Shown: positions 41,550-50,678 of the stretch, piece after piece
Layout of the letters: each line of letters begins with the position of its first letter
Numbering within the stretch: position 1 is the first letter of the stretch
Source: Anaerolineales bacterium
GTDB lineage: Bacteria > Chloroflexota > Anaerolineae > Anaerolineales > Villigracilaceae
Assembly: GCA_030834895.1 (NCBI GenBank)
Contig: JAUQXA010000051.1
Location: 1-64,000 of the forward strand
Direction: 5' to 3'
Length of the DNA: 64,000 nt
The notes under the pieces: generated by a model
What the model was told of the DNA's origin: nothing
Seen by the model: the letters and a program-made list of their open reading frames with translations, nothing else
The model's database searches: none
Program-made: the position numbers and the translations under genes

Positions 41550-42458
41550 ATGCAACCTTTGAAACGTGGTTTAAAGTATTGGGCGCGCCTATTAAGTATA
41601 GGCATGATTGGCGGCATTGCGCTTGCATGTATCGTCATCGAGCTAATCTATATTATTACCGTAACTCAACCAGCCTCAAGCATTGTTGGCGACCCTCCTC
41701 AAAGCAACAATGGCAGGGAATACCAGTCTGTCACAATTTTTAATCAGCAGGATGATATCCACCTGTCAGGATGGTATATTCCGTCGGAAAATGGAGTGGC
41801 GGTAATATTGCTGCATGGCTTTGGCGGTAATCGTTTGGATATGAAATCCCGTGCAGACGTATTGGCGCGGCATGGTTTCGGCGTCCTTCTGTACGACCTA
41901 CGGGGACATGGAGAGAGCGAAGGCGATGTAAGGGCGTTTGGATGGCAGGATGTCGAAGACGTCAAAAGCGCTTTGGAATTCCTGTCAAATCGTGAAGAGG
42001 TCGATCCAAACAGGATTGGCATATTGGGGTTCTCGATAGGCGGTCAAATCGCCATTCGAGCAACCGCTGAATATGAACAAATCAAAGCCATCATCGCTGA
42101 CGATCCTGGTTTTGTTACGGTTGACGATGCGCCAGCGCCTTCAAACACAAAGCAGCAAATGCTATACACAGTGTCCTGGGTGGATGGAAGAGGCGTTTCC
42201 CTTTGGACGGGAATCCCGATCCCCGCCGGTGTCACAGATGTCATCAGAGATATTTCGCCGCGACCGATTATGTTTATCGGCACAGGGCAAGCGGAAGAAG
42301 GGCTGGCTCTGGTGCGACATTTTTATGAGATTGCAAATGAGCCCAAGGAGCTTTGGGAAATCCCCGAAGCCTACCATGGAGGGGAGTTTGAAGCCCGACC
42401 TTTGGAATACGAAGAAAAGATGATAACCTTTTTTAAGGATGCCTTGCTAAAGAAATGA
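41550..42458 (+). CDS. Membrane-anchored alpha/beta hydrolase
   Basis: A 302-residue hydrolase with one N-terminal membrane helix (about residues 15-40), so the catalytic domain is probably outside. Motifs are the oxyanion-loop LLHGFGGNRLDMKSRAD near 93-109, YDLRGHGESEGD near 120 and the nucleophile elbow GILGFSIGGQ near 160. A late His in YHGGEFE near 280 completes the triad. It is an esterase/peptidase-type hydrolase of unknown substrate. It lies between two R5 direct repeats, which suggests insertion as a unit. Confidence 0.85.
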   Translation: MQPLKRGLKYWARLLSIGMIGGIALACIVIELIYIITVTQPASSIVGDPPQSNNGREYQSVTIFNQQDDIHLSGWYIPSENGVAVILLHGFGGNRLDMKSRADVLARHGFGVLLYDLRGHGESEGDVRAFGWQDVEDVKSALEFLSNREEVDPNRIGILGFSIGGQIAIRATAEYEQIKAIIADDPGFVTVDDAPAPSNTKQQMLYTVSWVDGRGVSLWTGIPIPAGVTDVIRDISPRPIMFIGTGQAEEGLALVRHFYEIANEPKELWEIPEAYHGGEFEARPLEYEEKMITFFKDALLKK

Positions 42459-42515
42459 GCTTCGCGTACTCGATTTACAATTATTTCCTACGCTTCGAAA
42501 TGCCGCCGCTCCCAG

Positions 42516-42588
42516 GCAGAGTCCATGCCTGCCCAGGGTTGGTTGTCGACGACCGTAGGAAGTGTCGAGACACATAGTCCGCTGGCGG
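42516..42588. repeat. R5 direct repeat, right copy
   Basis: Same word order as 41436-41498, with 13 extra bases (GACCGTAGGAAGT) inserted in the middle. Outside it, GCCGCC (42502-42507) and GGCGGC (42584-42589) make inverted ends. Confidence 0.8.
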
Positions 42589-42638
42589 CTTCACATTTTT
42601 ATTGTTACGAAAAACGGTAAACGATAAGGAAAAGATAT

Positions 42639-43385
42639 ATGACAACAGATGACGCTGACAACACAGTCCGTCGCAAGCGGATCATGATTACTAAAAACGG
42701 ACCTTATGTGGTAGAGGGTGATATTCCTTTGGTACGCAAAACACAGGTGGTTTCCGAGCATGGCGAGCCGCTGACTTGGCGCAAGGATGGCGAGATTCCC
42801 GTCAGCAGGGAGGGATATCGTCTCTGCCGCTGCGGGAAGTCGGGTAACCTCCCCTTTTGTGACGACACCCACGAGAAGGTCGAGTTCGACGGCACGGAAG
42901 TGGCGGACATCACTGGCGCTGGGACGCGCAAATCGAAGATGGAGCGCAGCACGGGTATCATCGTCGAGAAGGATGCCTCCCTTTGCATGTTGTCGGGCTA
43001 TTGCGAATTCAGCGATGTGGGGCTGGCTCGGATGGTGGCATCCACACAGGACACCAAGATGCGCGCGCTGGTCATGGCCATGGTCGAGCGTTGTCCAGCC
43101 GGGGCGTTGACCTACCGCATCGAAGCCGACGGACCGGACATCGAGCCTGACCTTCCCCAGCAGATTGCCCTCACGACTGAGATCACATCGTTCGGTCCCA
43201 TTTCTGGTCCGCTCTGGGTGACGGGAAACATTCCAGTGGTGCAGTCCGATGATCAAGCCTACCCGACGCGCAACCGCGTCACACTCTGCAACTGCGGACA
43301 TTCCTACAACAAACCGTTCTGTGATGGAAGACACCGGGATATTGCCCAAGAGGAGGAGTGGCGTCGTCGCCGCGCTGAAGGGTAG
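42639..43385 (+). CDS. Multi-cluster Fe-S protein: two CDGSH domains flanking a 4Fe-4S-type segment
   Basis: A 248-residue protein. The first CDGSH-type site is CRCGKSGNLPFCDDTH near 66-81. The second is CNCGHSYNKPFCDGRH near 218-233. Each has the C-x-C...C...H ligand pattern for a 2Fe-2S cluster. Between them CMLSGYCEFS and VERCPAGALTY near 116-153 give Cys spaced as in a divergent ferredoxin-like DUF1271 domain. An electron-transfer or redox-sensing role is likely; the partner is unknown. AAGGAAAAG precedes the ATG. Confidence 0.88.
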   Translation: MTTDDADNTVRRKRIMITKNGPYVVEGDIPLVRKTQVVSEHGEPLTWRKDGEIPVSREGYRLCRCGKSGNLPFCDDTHEKVEFDGTEVADITGAGTRKSKMERSTGIIVEKDASLCMLSGYCEFSDVGLARMVASTQDTKMRALVMAMVERCPAGALTYRIEADGPDIEPDLPQQIALTTEITSFGPISGPLWVTGNIPVVQSDDQAYPTRNRVTLCNCGHSYNKPFCDGRHRDIAQEEEWRRRRAEG

Positions 43386-43622
43386 GATTTGTACGATGGA
43401 ACTGAAGACATTGGATGCCATTGGTTATCAGGGGAAAAAAGTCCCATTTGGGAATCATCCTTCCTGGTTATTGTCACTCTGCGGATGCATTACGCGGATT
43501 GTATTTTGATGGAGGAGGGCGTGGATCATGGGCTGGAAGTCCCCGAAAGCATCCCCAAGTCTTGCATGGACTGGGTCAAATAAGAGTTTTTGAGTGGTGA
43601 ATGAGCGTAAAGAGAGGAAACA
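43386..43622. other. Gap after the CDGSH gene with short overlapping frames
   Basis: Three short frames overlap here (one starting at ATG 43396 and running to about 43509, others of about 60 codons). None has a clear ribosome-binding site or a family I know. A frame-shifted remnant of a small protein is possible; I see nothing firm. Confidence 0.2.
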
Positions 43623-44222
43623 ATGAAAGATAATGCTTTGATCGTCTTGATCACCTCCGCAACGGCTGTATTGACTGCTTTGATCTCTGGCGGTACGCAA
43701 CTCCTTGTGGAATTCATCAGAAAGCCCGATACAAAACAACGCACGCTGCGTCAGATGATCCGCAAGGTGAACCTGTGGGTAGTCGTTTTGGGAACGGTAA
43801 TGGCTGGCCTGATTATGGCAGCATTGTTATGGACAACCCTGCCAAAAACGACGGAATATTCGAGCGCGGTTTCGGCAGAATGTCCCACTTTTTCCGCCAC
43901 CGATGTCCTCCTTGAAAAGGGCGATAATGTCGAAATCATCGTACAGGGCGATGACCCGTTTTGGGATTGCGGTCGCGGACGAGTTGGCCCCGGCGGCTAT
44001 TTTGATGAAAAATACCCAGACCACTTTCTACCCTCCGCCAATGCCTGTGAATTAATAGGGTATATTGGCGAGCCGGGCGTGTATTTTCGGGTGGGATATT
44101 ACCAACGGTTCACCGCCGCCGATTCTGGTCCCCTGTATCTGGGCATAAACGATTCAAAGGAACAGTGCAGCGGCAACCCGGCCGGGAGTTTGCCGGTGAA
44201 AATTTTTGTAAGTAAGAAATAA
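43623..44222 (+). CDS. Membrane-anchored protein with PA-IL (LecA)-like domain
   Basis: A 199-residue protein with two N-terminal hydrophobic helices (about 5-28 and 50-70). The outer domain contains VEIIVQGDDPFWDCG, then ELIGYIGEPGVYFRVG and GPLYLGINDS. The last two segments recall the galactose-binding jelly-roll of Pseudomonas PA-IL lectin and similar bacterial domains (I-G-x-I-G...G-x-L-Y-L-G-I-N-D). Sugar binding is inferred only; the calcium ligands are not all evident. Start ATG 43623 behind AGAGAGGAAAC. Confidence 0.65.
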   Translation: MKDNALIVLITSATAVLTALISGGTQLLVEFIRKPDTKQRTLRQMIRKVNLWVVVLGTVMAGLIMAALLWTTLPKTTEYSSAVSAECPTFSATDVLLEKGDNVEIIVQGDDPFWDCGRGRVGPGGYFDEKYPDHFLPSANACELIGYIGEPGVYFRVGYYQRFTAADSGPLYLGINDSKEQCSGNPAGSLPVKIFVSKK

Positions 44223-44272
44223 TCATAGGAAAGTTCGCTCTGTACAACAATCGAAGGAACAGAAATATCGAG

Positions 44273-44725
44273 ATGACCAGCGGAGAGAAAAAACGCCAGA
44301 CTCCAGTTTGCCCTTCCTGCGGTCAACCCGTTCGTTTTAGACTACTGAATTTCAAGATCAACGATAAAGTCAAAATATTGTTGATCTTATTAGCCATCGG
44401 GTATTTCACTTTGAGTCTGCTCATAATGGTTGTCATTTCGCCCCGTCAAACTGGATTGGGAAAGGCATGTCGTCGCTATGACTACATCCATCAGCCAGTC
44501 TGGTGCAAAGACACCGAGTTTAAGTTGTCGGTGCGTCCCCTCAACGATATACCTGCCCTACAGGTGTTTGTCGGGGTTGGTTTGGCGGTAGGTATTTTAT
44601 TGCTTTATTGGGATTGGCTGCAAGAACTTTATGAAAACTGGCAAAGAAAGCCGGGGAAACCAGTGCCGAAAGTTGTGAAAACGTACAAATATACGTGTCG
44701 AAATTGTGGACGAGAATGGAACTAA
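44273..44725 (+). CDS. Two-helix membrane protein with terminal CxxC pairs
   Basis: A 150-residue protein. CPSCGQPV lies at about 13-20 and CRNCGREW at the very C-terminus, so the two CxxC pairs might together bind zinc if both ends are on the same side of the membrane. Hydrophobic helices are at about 34-55 and 98-117, which puts both termini inside. No family recognised. It belongs to a run of small plus-strand genes of unknown role. Confidence 0.6.
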   Translation: MTSGEKKRQTPVCPSCGQPVRFRLLNFKINDKVKILLILLAIGYFTLSLLIMVVISPRQTGLGKACRRYDYIHQPVWCKDTEFKLSVRPLNDIPALQVFVGVGLAVGILLLYWDWLQELYENWQRKPGKPVPKVVKTYKYTCRNCGREWN

Positions 44726-44790
44726 ATAGCATATCTTAATGGACTCTGCGGTAAGATTGGCGACAACATCTCAATCGAAAAGAGCGAAAC

Positions 44791-45297
44791 ATGAGCGATT
44801 ATGAACGTGCCACACGAGGGTGTTCCGTGAGTCAACTACAACCTGAACTGCGACAGGCGATCCAAAACTATTTTCAGGAGCAGAACCTGGGCGACCCTGG
44901 GACCGAGGCCGTGCTGTGTTGTGAGACCATTTCCACAAGGAAAAGTTCGGGCTGGTTGGACTCCCTGTTATCAGGCAATGTGGATGCAACGATCCATATG
45001 GGGATGCTGCTTACCGCCGGGTTGTTGATCTGGGTAAGAAAAGGCGATCGTTCCGACATCGTGCTGACCGCCGCAGACCTCAAGGAAATCCAGGTCAAGA
45101 TCCATGCATCCTTTTTTGACAAGGATAACGGTTTGGAAATCACCGGATTCGTCAGGGATGCCCAAAGCCGTATCCACGGATACGTTGGGATGGGGGCGGA
45201 ACCGGCCGCGCAAAAATTCTGCGAGGAGGTCGAGAAGGCGGTTGCCAAAGTCAAACCGCCAGCCGAAAAAGGCTTCGCCAGGTGGCTGCGGGGTTGA
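44791..45297 (+). CDS. Soluble protein of unknown function
   Basis: A 168-residue protein without signal or membrane helix. A central stretch (about 60-125: HMGMLLTAGLLIWVRKGDRS, then DIVLTAADLKEIQVKIH) looks like a beta-rich PH-like domain, followed by a C-terminal helix ending in a basic tail. It has a Cys pair CC near 43. GAAAAGAGCG lies upstream as a weak ribosome-binding site. No family recognised. Confidence 0.55.
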   Translation: MSDYERATRGCSVSQLQPELRQAIQNYFQEQNLGDPGTEAVLCCETISTRKSSGWLDSLLSGNVDATIHMGMLLTAGLLIWVRKGDRSDIVLTAADLKEIQVKIHASFFDKDNGLEITGFVRDAQSRIHGYVGMGAEPAAQKFCEEVEKAVAKVKPPAEKGFARWLRG

Positions 45298-45547
45298 CTC
45301 TCGCCGCAAGAAGAAGAAAAGTTCATTGAGTAACAGGAGACGGCCGCATCAGGACAAAAGAATGTCATCGTTTTGAAATGCGCGAAATGGTCCCCGGCAA
45401 ATCGTTGATGATAGAATTGCCGTTGGTCATGGAGGGTGACTTTACAAGTAGTTGTTTAACCCTTGAAAATGAGTGATTTGAATGACAGAACATACTGTAC
45501 CTATTGGATACAGGGTCAACTATTCCATTCACAGGAGATCTTTCGGC

Positions 45548-45958
45548 ATGGACAAGGAAGAAGCTACACAGTTCGTTGTCAGAGAATTGGGCAGGCATCA
45601 TAATCGCAATGAGATTATCATGGCGTTGTGCGAGCGGATGGGACTTAATTGGAAGGAGGCGGAACGGTTCGTGCTGGAAGTAGAAACCCATCAAGGGCGC
45701 ACGATTGCAGCCCGTCAAAGCCCCATCATTCTCATTCTTGGAATTGGGTTGTTTGTTGTGGGCACGGGGCTGACCATCTACAACCTGCTGTTCTTTGTTG
45801 ACTATTTCAGCTCACAGCACAATGCTTTTTCGATGGAAGGCGCCCTTGAATTAAGGGCGATGTATTATCGAGTGGGATCCCTATTGGCGGGAATTGCAAT
45901 GATTATCAGCGGGATCGTCGGAAGTTGGAAAACCATATCGAAACTTTTCATGGACTGA
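45548..45958 (+). CDS. Small membrane protein of unknown function
   Basis: A 136-residue protein with an N-terminal helical soluble part (MDKEEATQFVVRELGRHHNR and about 30 further residues) and two hydrophobic helices at about 57-80 and 102-127. I chose ATG 45548 because AGGAGA lies 12 bases upstream; an ATG at 45482 is also in frame but poorly supported. The 250 bp before it hold nothing I can name. Confidence 0.55.
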   Translation: MDKEEATQFVVRELGRHHNRNEIIMALCERMGLNWKEAERFVLEVETHQGRTIAARQSPIILILGIGLFVVGTGLTIYNLLFFVDYFSSQHNAFSMEGALELRAMYYRVGSLLAGIAMIISGIVGSWKTISKLFMD

Positions 45959-46126
45959 GCCGGGCGGCGTACGATTTCTGGCAAAGGCTGGGAATTGGAT
46001 TCGTTCGCAAAACCGAGCCGTGTCCATTTGGCAGAAAGACCTAGTCCGTTTATGTGATGCGGCGAGCTGTGCCATGAAGACCTGCGCGTAAAACTTTTCA
46101 TATCTATAAATTGGAGGATGTGTATC

Positions 46127-46600
46127 ATGACCAGTCAAGATGTTGTCCTTCCCTTGAAGTCCGCATACCAGGATTTTGCAAAACTCATTCTTTCCCTGTC
46201 CGATGAGCAGTTCCTGTCTCCCATGGATGACTGGTCACCAAGGGATGTGGTGGCGCACCTGGTCGGTTGGAACAACTTCATGATCGAATCCTCTCAATCC
46301 ATTTTCGCGGGAAAACCACCTTCGTATTACGACGATGCACCGAACGATTACAGCAACATCAATTCGGGCTTTGTCCAAAAACATTCCTCGAGGTCTAAGC
46401 AGGAGCTTCTCGTGGAGCTTGAATCCTCCATGCAAAAATTCGAATCTTTCATTTCTTCTCTCCCTGCTGAAGAGTTGACGGCGAGTCATGGTGTCCTTCA
46501 TTACAGTGGCAGTCCCGCTTCTGTCACGAGGATTATCAATTCCCTTGCAGGCGATTACAAACATCATACCCGTCAAATAGTGGAGTGGATTAATAGGTAG
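46127..46600 (+). CDS. DinB/ClbS-like (DUF1706) four-helix protein
   Basis: A 157-residue protein. The characteristic segment is MDDWSPRDVVAHLVGWNNFM near residues 30-50, where the first metal His of DinB-fold proteins lies. Two further His appear in YKHHTRQIVEWI at the end. The DinB superfamily includes thiol transferases and the ClbS/DfsB cyclopropane hydrolases; substrate unknown. GGAGG at 46113-46117 supports ATG 46127 rather than 46118. Confidence 0.75.
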   Translation: MTSQDVVLPLKSAYQDFAKLILSLSDEQFLSPMDDWSPRDVVAHLVGWNNFMIESSQSIFAGKPPSYYDDAPNDYSNINSGFVQKHSSRSKQELLVELESSMQKFESFISSLPAEELTASHGVLHYSGSPASVTRIINSLAGDYKHHTRQIVEWINR

Positions 46601-46611
46601 TTGGGCAAAGA

Positions 46612-46645
46612 TAAAAAAGCGCACAGAGAATTCTCTCCATGCGCC
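46612..46645 (-). terminator. Terminator after the beta-glucosidase gene
   Basis: On the minus strand GCGCA...TGCGC encloses AGAGAATTCTCT, followed by TTTTTT. It also lies just past the plus-strand DinB-like stop. Confidence 0.8.
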
Positions 46646-46671
46646 AGGGTCTATTGTCTGTGGATCATCGT

Positions 46672-48027
46672 CTAACTTGGAAATAACTTTTCGAACACTT
46701 CGGGACAATATTTCTGCACCATCTCCGAGGACAGTCCGTTCTCCTTGCAAATTTCGGCATAGAAATCCACGCTGGGGCGGCGGATGCGTTTTTGGGTGTC
46801 TACATCGAGTCCCCACAAGCCGAAACGATGCTTCCAACCAAAACTCCATTCAAAGTTATCCACCAGCGACCAGTGAAGATAGCCCTTGACCGGCCAATTG
46901 AAGTTGACTGCCCGCCACATCTGATGGATGTGTAACGCCGTGTAGCGCGGACGGAGGGCATCATCCGCCGAGTTGACTCCGTTTTCGCTGACGATGATGG
47001 GCAGGTTCGGGAACATGCTGGTGACCCACTTCAAACCCTCGAACATTCCATCGGGTTCAACGGCAAGGAAACCGTGGTCGCTCAGTTCGGCATCCTTTCG
47101 ATAGAAGTTCCGCCCAAACAACGTGCCGGGCCTTGTCAAATCAAAAGTAACGTATTCCCGCGTGTAATAATTGAAGCCGAAATAATCCTGCGTGCCTTTG
47201 GCTTCGGGAATCCGCACCGAACCGATGGGCGACTTCATCACACCATCAGCCAGGGCGGATGCAAAGCCAATGTTGATGCCGCTAAAGAAGTTATTTGCCG
47301 CCCACTTGTCCAACGGTGACCAGGCTTGATGCGGGGCGACAGAGCGATAGTGATGAGCAAAGCCGACCCGTGATTCGGGTTGCAACAAATGGATGGCGCG
47401 ATATGCGGCGGCATGTCCACGAATCAGGTTTGCCTGTACTTGCATCGCCAGTCTCATGCTATTTTTCCCTGGCGGGAAAGAGTCGATGCTATCGGCAAGA
47501 TACCCGTTCAGGGCATAACCCGTTGGCTCGTTGAGTGTGCACCAAAGCGTGCAATACTCCTTTAACGCATCAACCGTCTTGCGGACAAACTTCTCGAAGA
47601 CAGGAACCACCGCTTCGGTTTCCCAGCTGCTAGCCTGCCCTGAGCCTGCCGAAGGGTCTGCCAGCCAGAGCGGATCGGTGAAATGGTGCAACGTGACCAT
47701 CGGAGTCATGCCGCGCTCTTTTAGTCCGCGCAGCATGGCGCGATATTTTTCGATGGCTTCCTCGTCCCAGGTATCGGGCGTCGGCTGAATGCGACTCCAC
47801 TCGACCGAGAGACGATGGGCGTTCTGCCCCGTCTCGGCGGCGCGGTCAAAATCCTCGCGCCAGCGTCCGCCCCACCAGTCGGCGGCGATGGCAGCCGACC
47901 CGTCCGTGTGACCTTCCTGCTCCCACTTCCACCAATTATTGTTTGTGTTGTTGCCTTCCACTTGATGCGCGGCAGTCGCCGTCCCCCACAAAAATCCTTT
48001 TGGAAAATGATAGGTTGCGCTTGGCAT
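46672..48027 (-). CDS. GH1 beta-glucosidase with short in-frame repeat
   Basis: A 451-residue glycoside hydrolase family 1 enzyme. The N-terminus FPKGFLWGTATAAHQVEG is typical. The acid/base Glu is in TLNEPTGYALNGY, the nucleophile Glu in PIIVSENGVN, and the aglycone region WSLVDNFEWSFGW is intact. It hydrolyses beta-gluco/galactosides, probably intracellularly (no signal peptide). Residues around 123-130 (PSAGSGQA) come from a repeat at 47633-47658, placed where relatives have a short Gly-Trp loop. ATG 48027 has GGAGAAC upstream. Confidence 0.93.
   Translation of the reverse strand: MPSATYHFPKGFLWGTATAAHQVEGNNTNNNWWKWEQEGHTDGSAAIAADWWGGRWREDFDRAAETGQNAHRLSVEWSRIQPTPDTWDEEAIEKYRAMLRGLKERGMTPMVTLHHFTDPLWLADPSAGSGQASSWETEAVVPVFEKFVRKTVDALKEYCTLWCTLNEPTGYALNGYLADSIDSFPPGKNSMRLAMQVQANLIRGHAAAYRAIHLLQPESRVGFAHHYRSVAPHQAWSPLDKWAANNFFSGINIGFASALADGVMKSPIGSVRIPEAKGTQDYFGFNYYTREYVTFDLTRPGTLFGRNFYRKDAELSDHGFLAVEPDGMFEGLKWVTSMFPNLPIIVSENGVNSADDALRPRYTALHIHQMWRAVNFNWPVKGYLHWSLVDNFEWSFGWKHRFGLWGLDVDTQKRIRRPSVDFYAEICKENGLSSEMVQKYCPEVFEKLFPS
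47633..47658. repeat. Short in-frame repeat in the beta-glucosidase gene
   Basis: Contains CCCTGAGCCTGCCGAAGGG, a semi-palindromic word related by sequence to the R3 ends. On the minus strand it encodes PSAGSGQA. It leaves the frame intact. Confidence 0.7.
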
Positions 48028-48044
48028 GATGTTCTCCACTGACC

Positions 48045-48071
48045 GTAGGGGCGGGGTCACCCCGCCCCTAC
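48045..48071. repeat. R1 palindromic element supplying the rlmB stop codon
   Basis: Perfect 13-bp arms GTAGGGGCGGGGT and ACCCCGCCCCTAC around one base. The rlmB stop (TAG on the minus strand, 48068-48070) is the first TAG of the element. Confidence 0.88.
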
Positions 48072-48793
48072 ATGCGATTCAAATATGCAAGATACAAAGC
48101 CACCGATCCCGCGACGGCGGCGTTCAACGATTCGATTTTTCCCTTCATCGGGAGCTTGAGGACGATGTCGCATTTCTTGCGGGTGAGTTCGTGCAGACCT
48201 TCGCCTTCGGAGCCGACGACGAGCGCCAGCGCGCCTTTGAGGTGACGCGAGCCGGGTTCGATCTCCGCCCCAGCCTGATCCAACCCGACGACCCATACAT
48301 CCTCCGCCTTGAGGGAATCAATCGTCTGCGAGAGGTTTGCCTGCGCGATAAGCATGTGTTCACTCGCGCCCGATGACGCGTTGACCACGGCGGGAGTGAC
48401 CTCCACCGAGCGCGCCAGCGGGATGACGATGCCGTGCACGCCGATCGCCTCCGCCGTGCGGATGAGCGTGCCGAAGTTCTGCGGGTCTTGCAGTGAATCG
48501 AGAATCAGCACAAAAGGCGGCTCGCCTTTGGCGTTGTCGAGGATGTCGGTCACGTCCACGTACGGGTATCCGCTGACTTCGGCGACGATGCCCTGGTGGT
48601 TCTCGTGGACCTTGTCCAGCTTGGGGCGCGGCACACGACTGATCTTGATTTTCTGCCCCTGTGCCAGCTTGAGGATTTCAGTCAATTTGCCTTTTTCCTG
48701 AACCCCTTCGGCGATCTCAATTCCAAATACCTGTCTGCGCCTTGCGCTCAGGACTTCATAGACGGCATTGCGGGAATAGATGAGTTCTTTCAT
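48068..48793 (-). CDS. rlmB: 23S rRNA (guanosine-2'-O-)-methyltransferase RlmB (SpoU family)
   Basis: A 241-residue TrmH/SpoU-class methylase. The N-terminal substrate domain starts LIYSRNAVYEVLSA. The knotted SAM domain has LDSLQDPQNFGTLIRTAEA near 100-118, VNASSGASEHM near 150, LALVVGSEGEGLHELT near 190 and LPMKGKIESLNAAVAGSVAL near 210-229. It methylates G2251 in the ribosomal peptidyl-transferase loop, by homology. The C-terminus ends at an R1 palindrome. It is separated from cysS by a terminator. Confidence 0.93.
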   Translation of the reverse strand: MKELIYSRNAVYEVLSARRRQVFGIEIAEGVQEKGKLTEILKLAQGQKIKISRVPRPKLDKVHENHQGIVAEVSGYPYVDVTDILDNAKGEPPFVLILDSLQDPQNFGTLIRTAEAIGVHGIVIPLARSVEVTPAVVNASSGASEHMLIAQANLSQTIDSLKAEDVWVVGLDQAGAEIEPGSRHLKGALALVVGSEGEGLHELTRKKCDIVLKLPMKGKIESLNAAVAGSVALYLAYLNRM

Positions 48794-48811
48794 ATTGGGT
48801 TGATTTTACTT

Positions 48812-48848
48812 GAAAAAAAGCAGGTCGCGCTTCAAGCGCGACCTGCTT
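48812..48848 (-). terminator. Terminator after the DHp-like gene
   Basis: GCAGGTCGCGC (48820-48830) and GCGCGACCTGC (48836-48846) pair perfectly around TTCAA, with seven T following on the minus strand. Confidence 0.92.
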
Positions 48849-49123
48849 TCATCTTCCCACTTTTATGTAATCGTAAATGGAATCAACTATATTTTTTGAA
48901 TGAATAACGTCGGTAAATAAGCTGCTTATTATTTGCGCAATTTCATCAGAAGTCGGATTTGTTGTCTTGAGAATACTAACGTAGCCTGTCATTCTATATA
49001 TTGGGTCTCTAATTTCATGAAACGCTTCAGATAAAACCTCTTCTTGCGGCATTTCTTTCCACCGACTTAATAGTAAATCTTTTTCGAGGGCATCATTTTC
49101 CTCAAGATTATGCATGTGTTTTT

Positions 49124-49130
<7 letters not shown>
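48849..49130 (-). CDS. Stand-alone histidine-kinase DHp-like fragment
   Basis: A 93-residue, AT-rich, mostly helical protein. SEAFHEIRDPIYRMTGYVSI resembles the H-box of HisKA dimerisation domains (H-E-x-R-x-P), with a second helix after it. No ATPase domain or sensor is attached. Its ATG overlaps the cysS stop codon (ATGGTGA), so it may be translated by coupling. It could be a kinase remnant, a phosphotransfer protein or an anti-kinase. An upstream GTG at 49136 is an alternative start. Confidence 0.45.
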
Positions 49131-50518
<1,388 letters not shown>

Positions 50519-50630
50519 GGCTTCTCTTTAAAAAAGGTATCTTAGGGTTCTGGGGTATGGAAGTTTTTGAATGTCATCTATTTTAACCACAGATGTACTC
50601 AGATGAAAGGGATTGACAGGGGCAAAATAA

Positions 50631-50659
50631 AAATAGGGCGACACCAGTTCGCCCTATTT
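50631..50659 (-). terminator. Terminator after the PIN-TRAM gene
   Basis: AAATAGGGCGA and TCGCCCTATTT around ACACCAGT-like loop bases, with a T-rich run (TTTTTATTTT) on the minus strand. Confidence 0.85.
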
Positions 50660-50678
50660 CCTATTCACTTTTCACTTC

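Noticed and set aside
38838..46600. Prophage or full defence island
   Set aside because: There is one R-M module, but no integrase, structural phage genes, tRNA attachment site or further recognisable defence genes.
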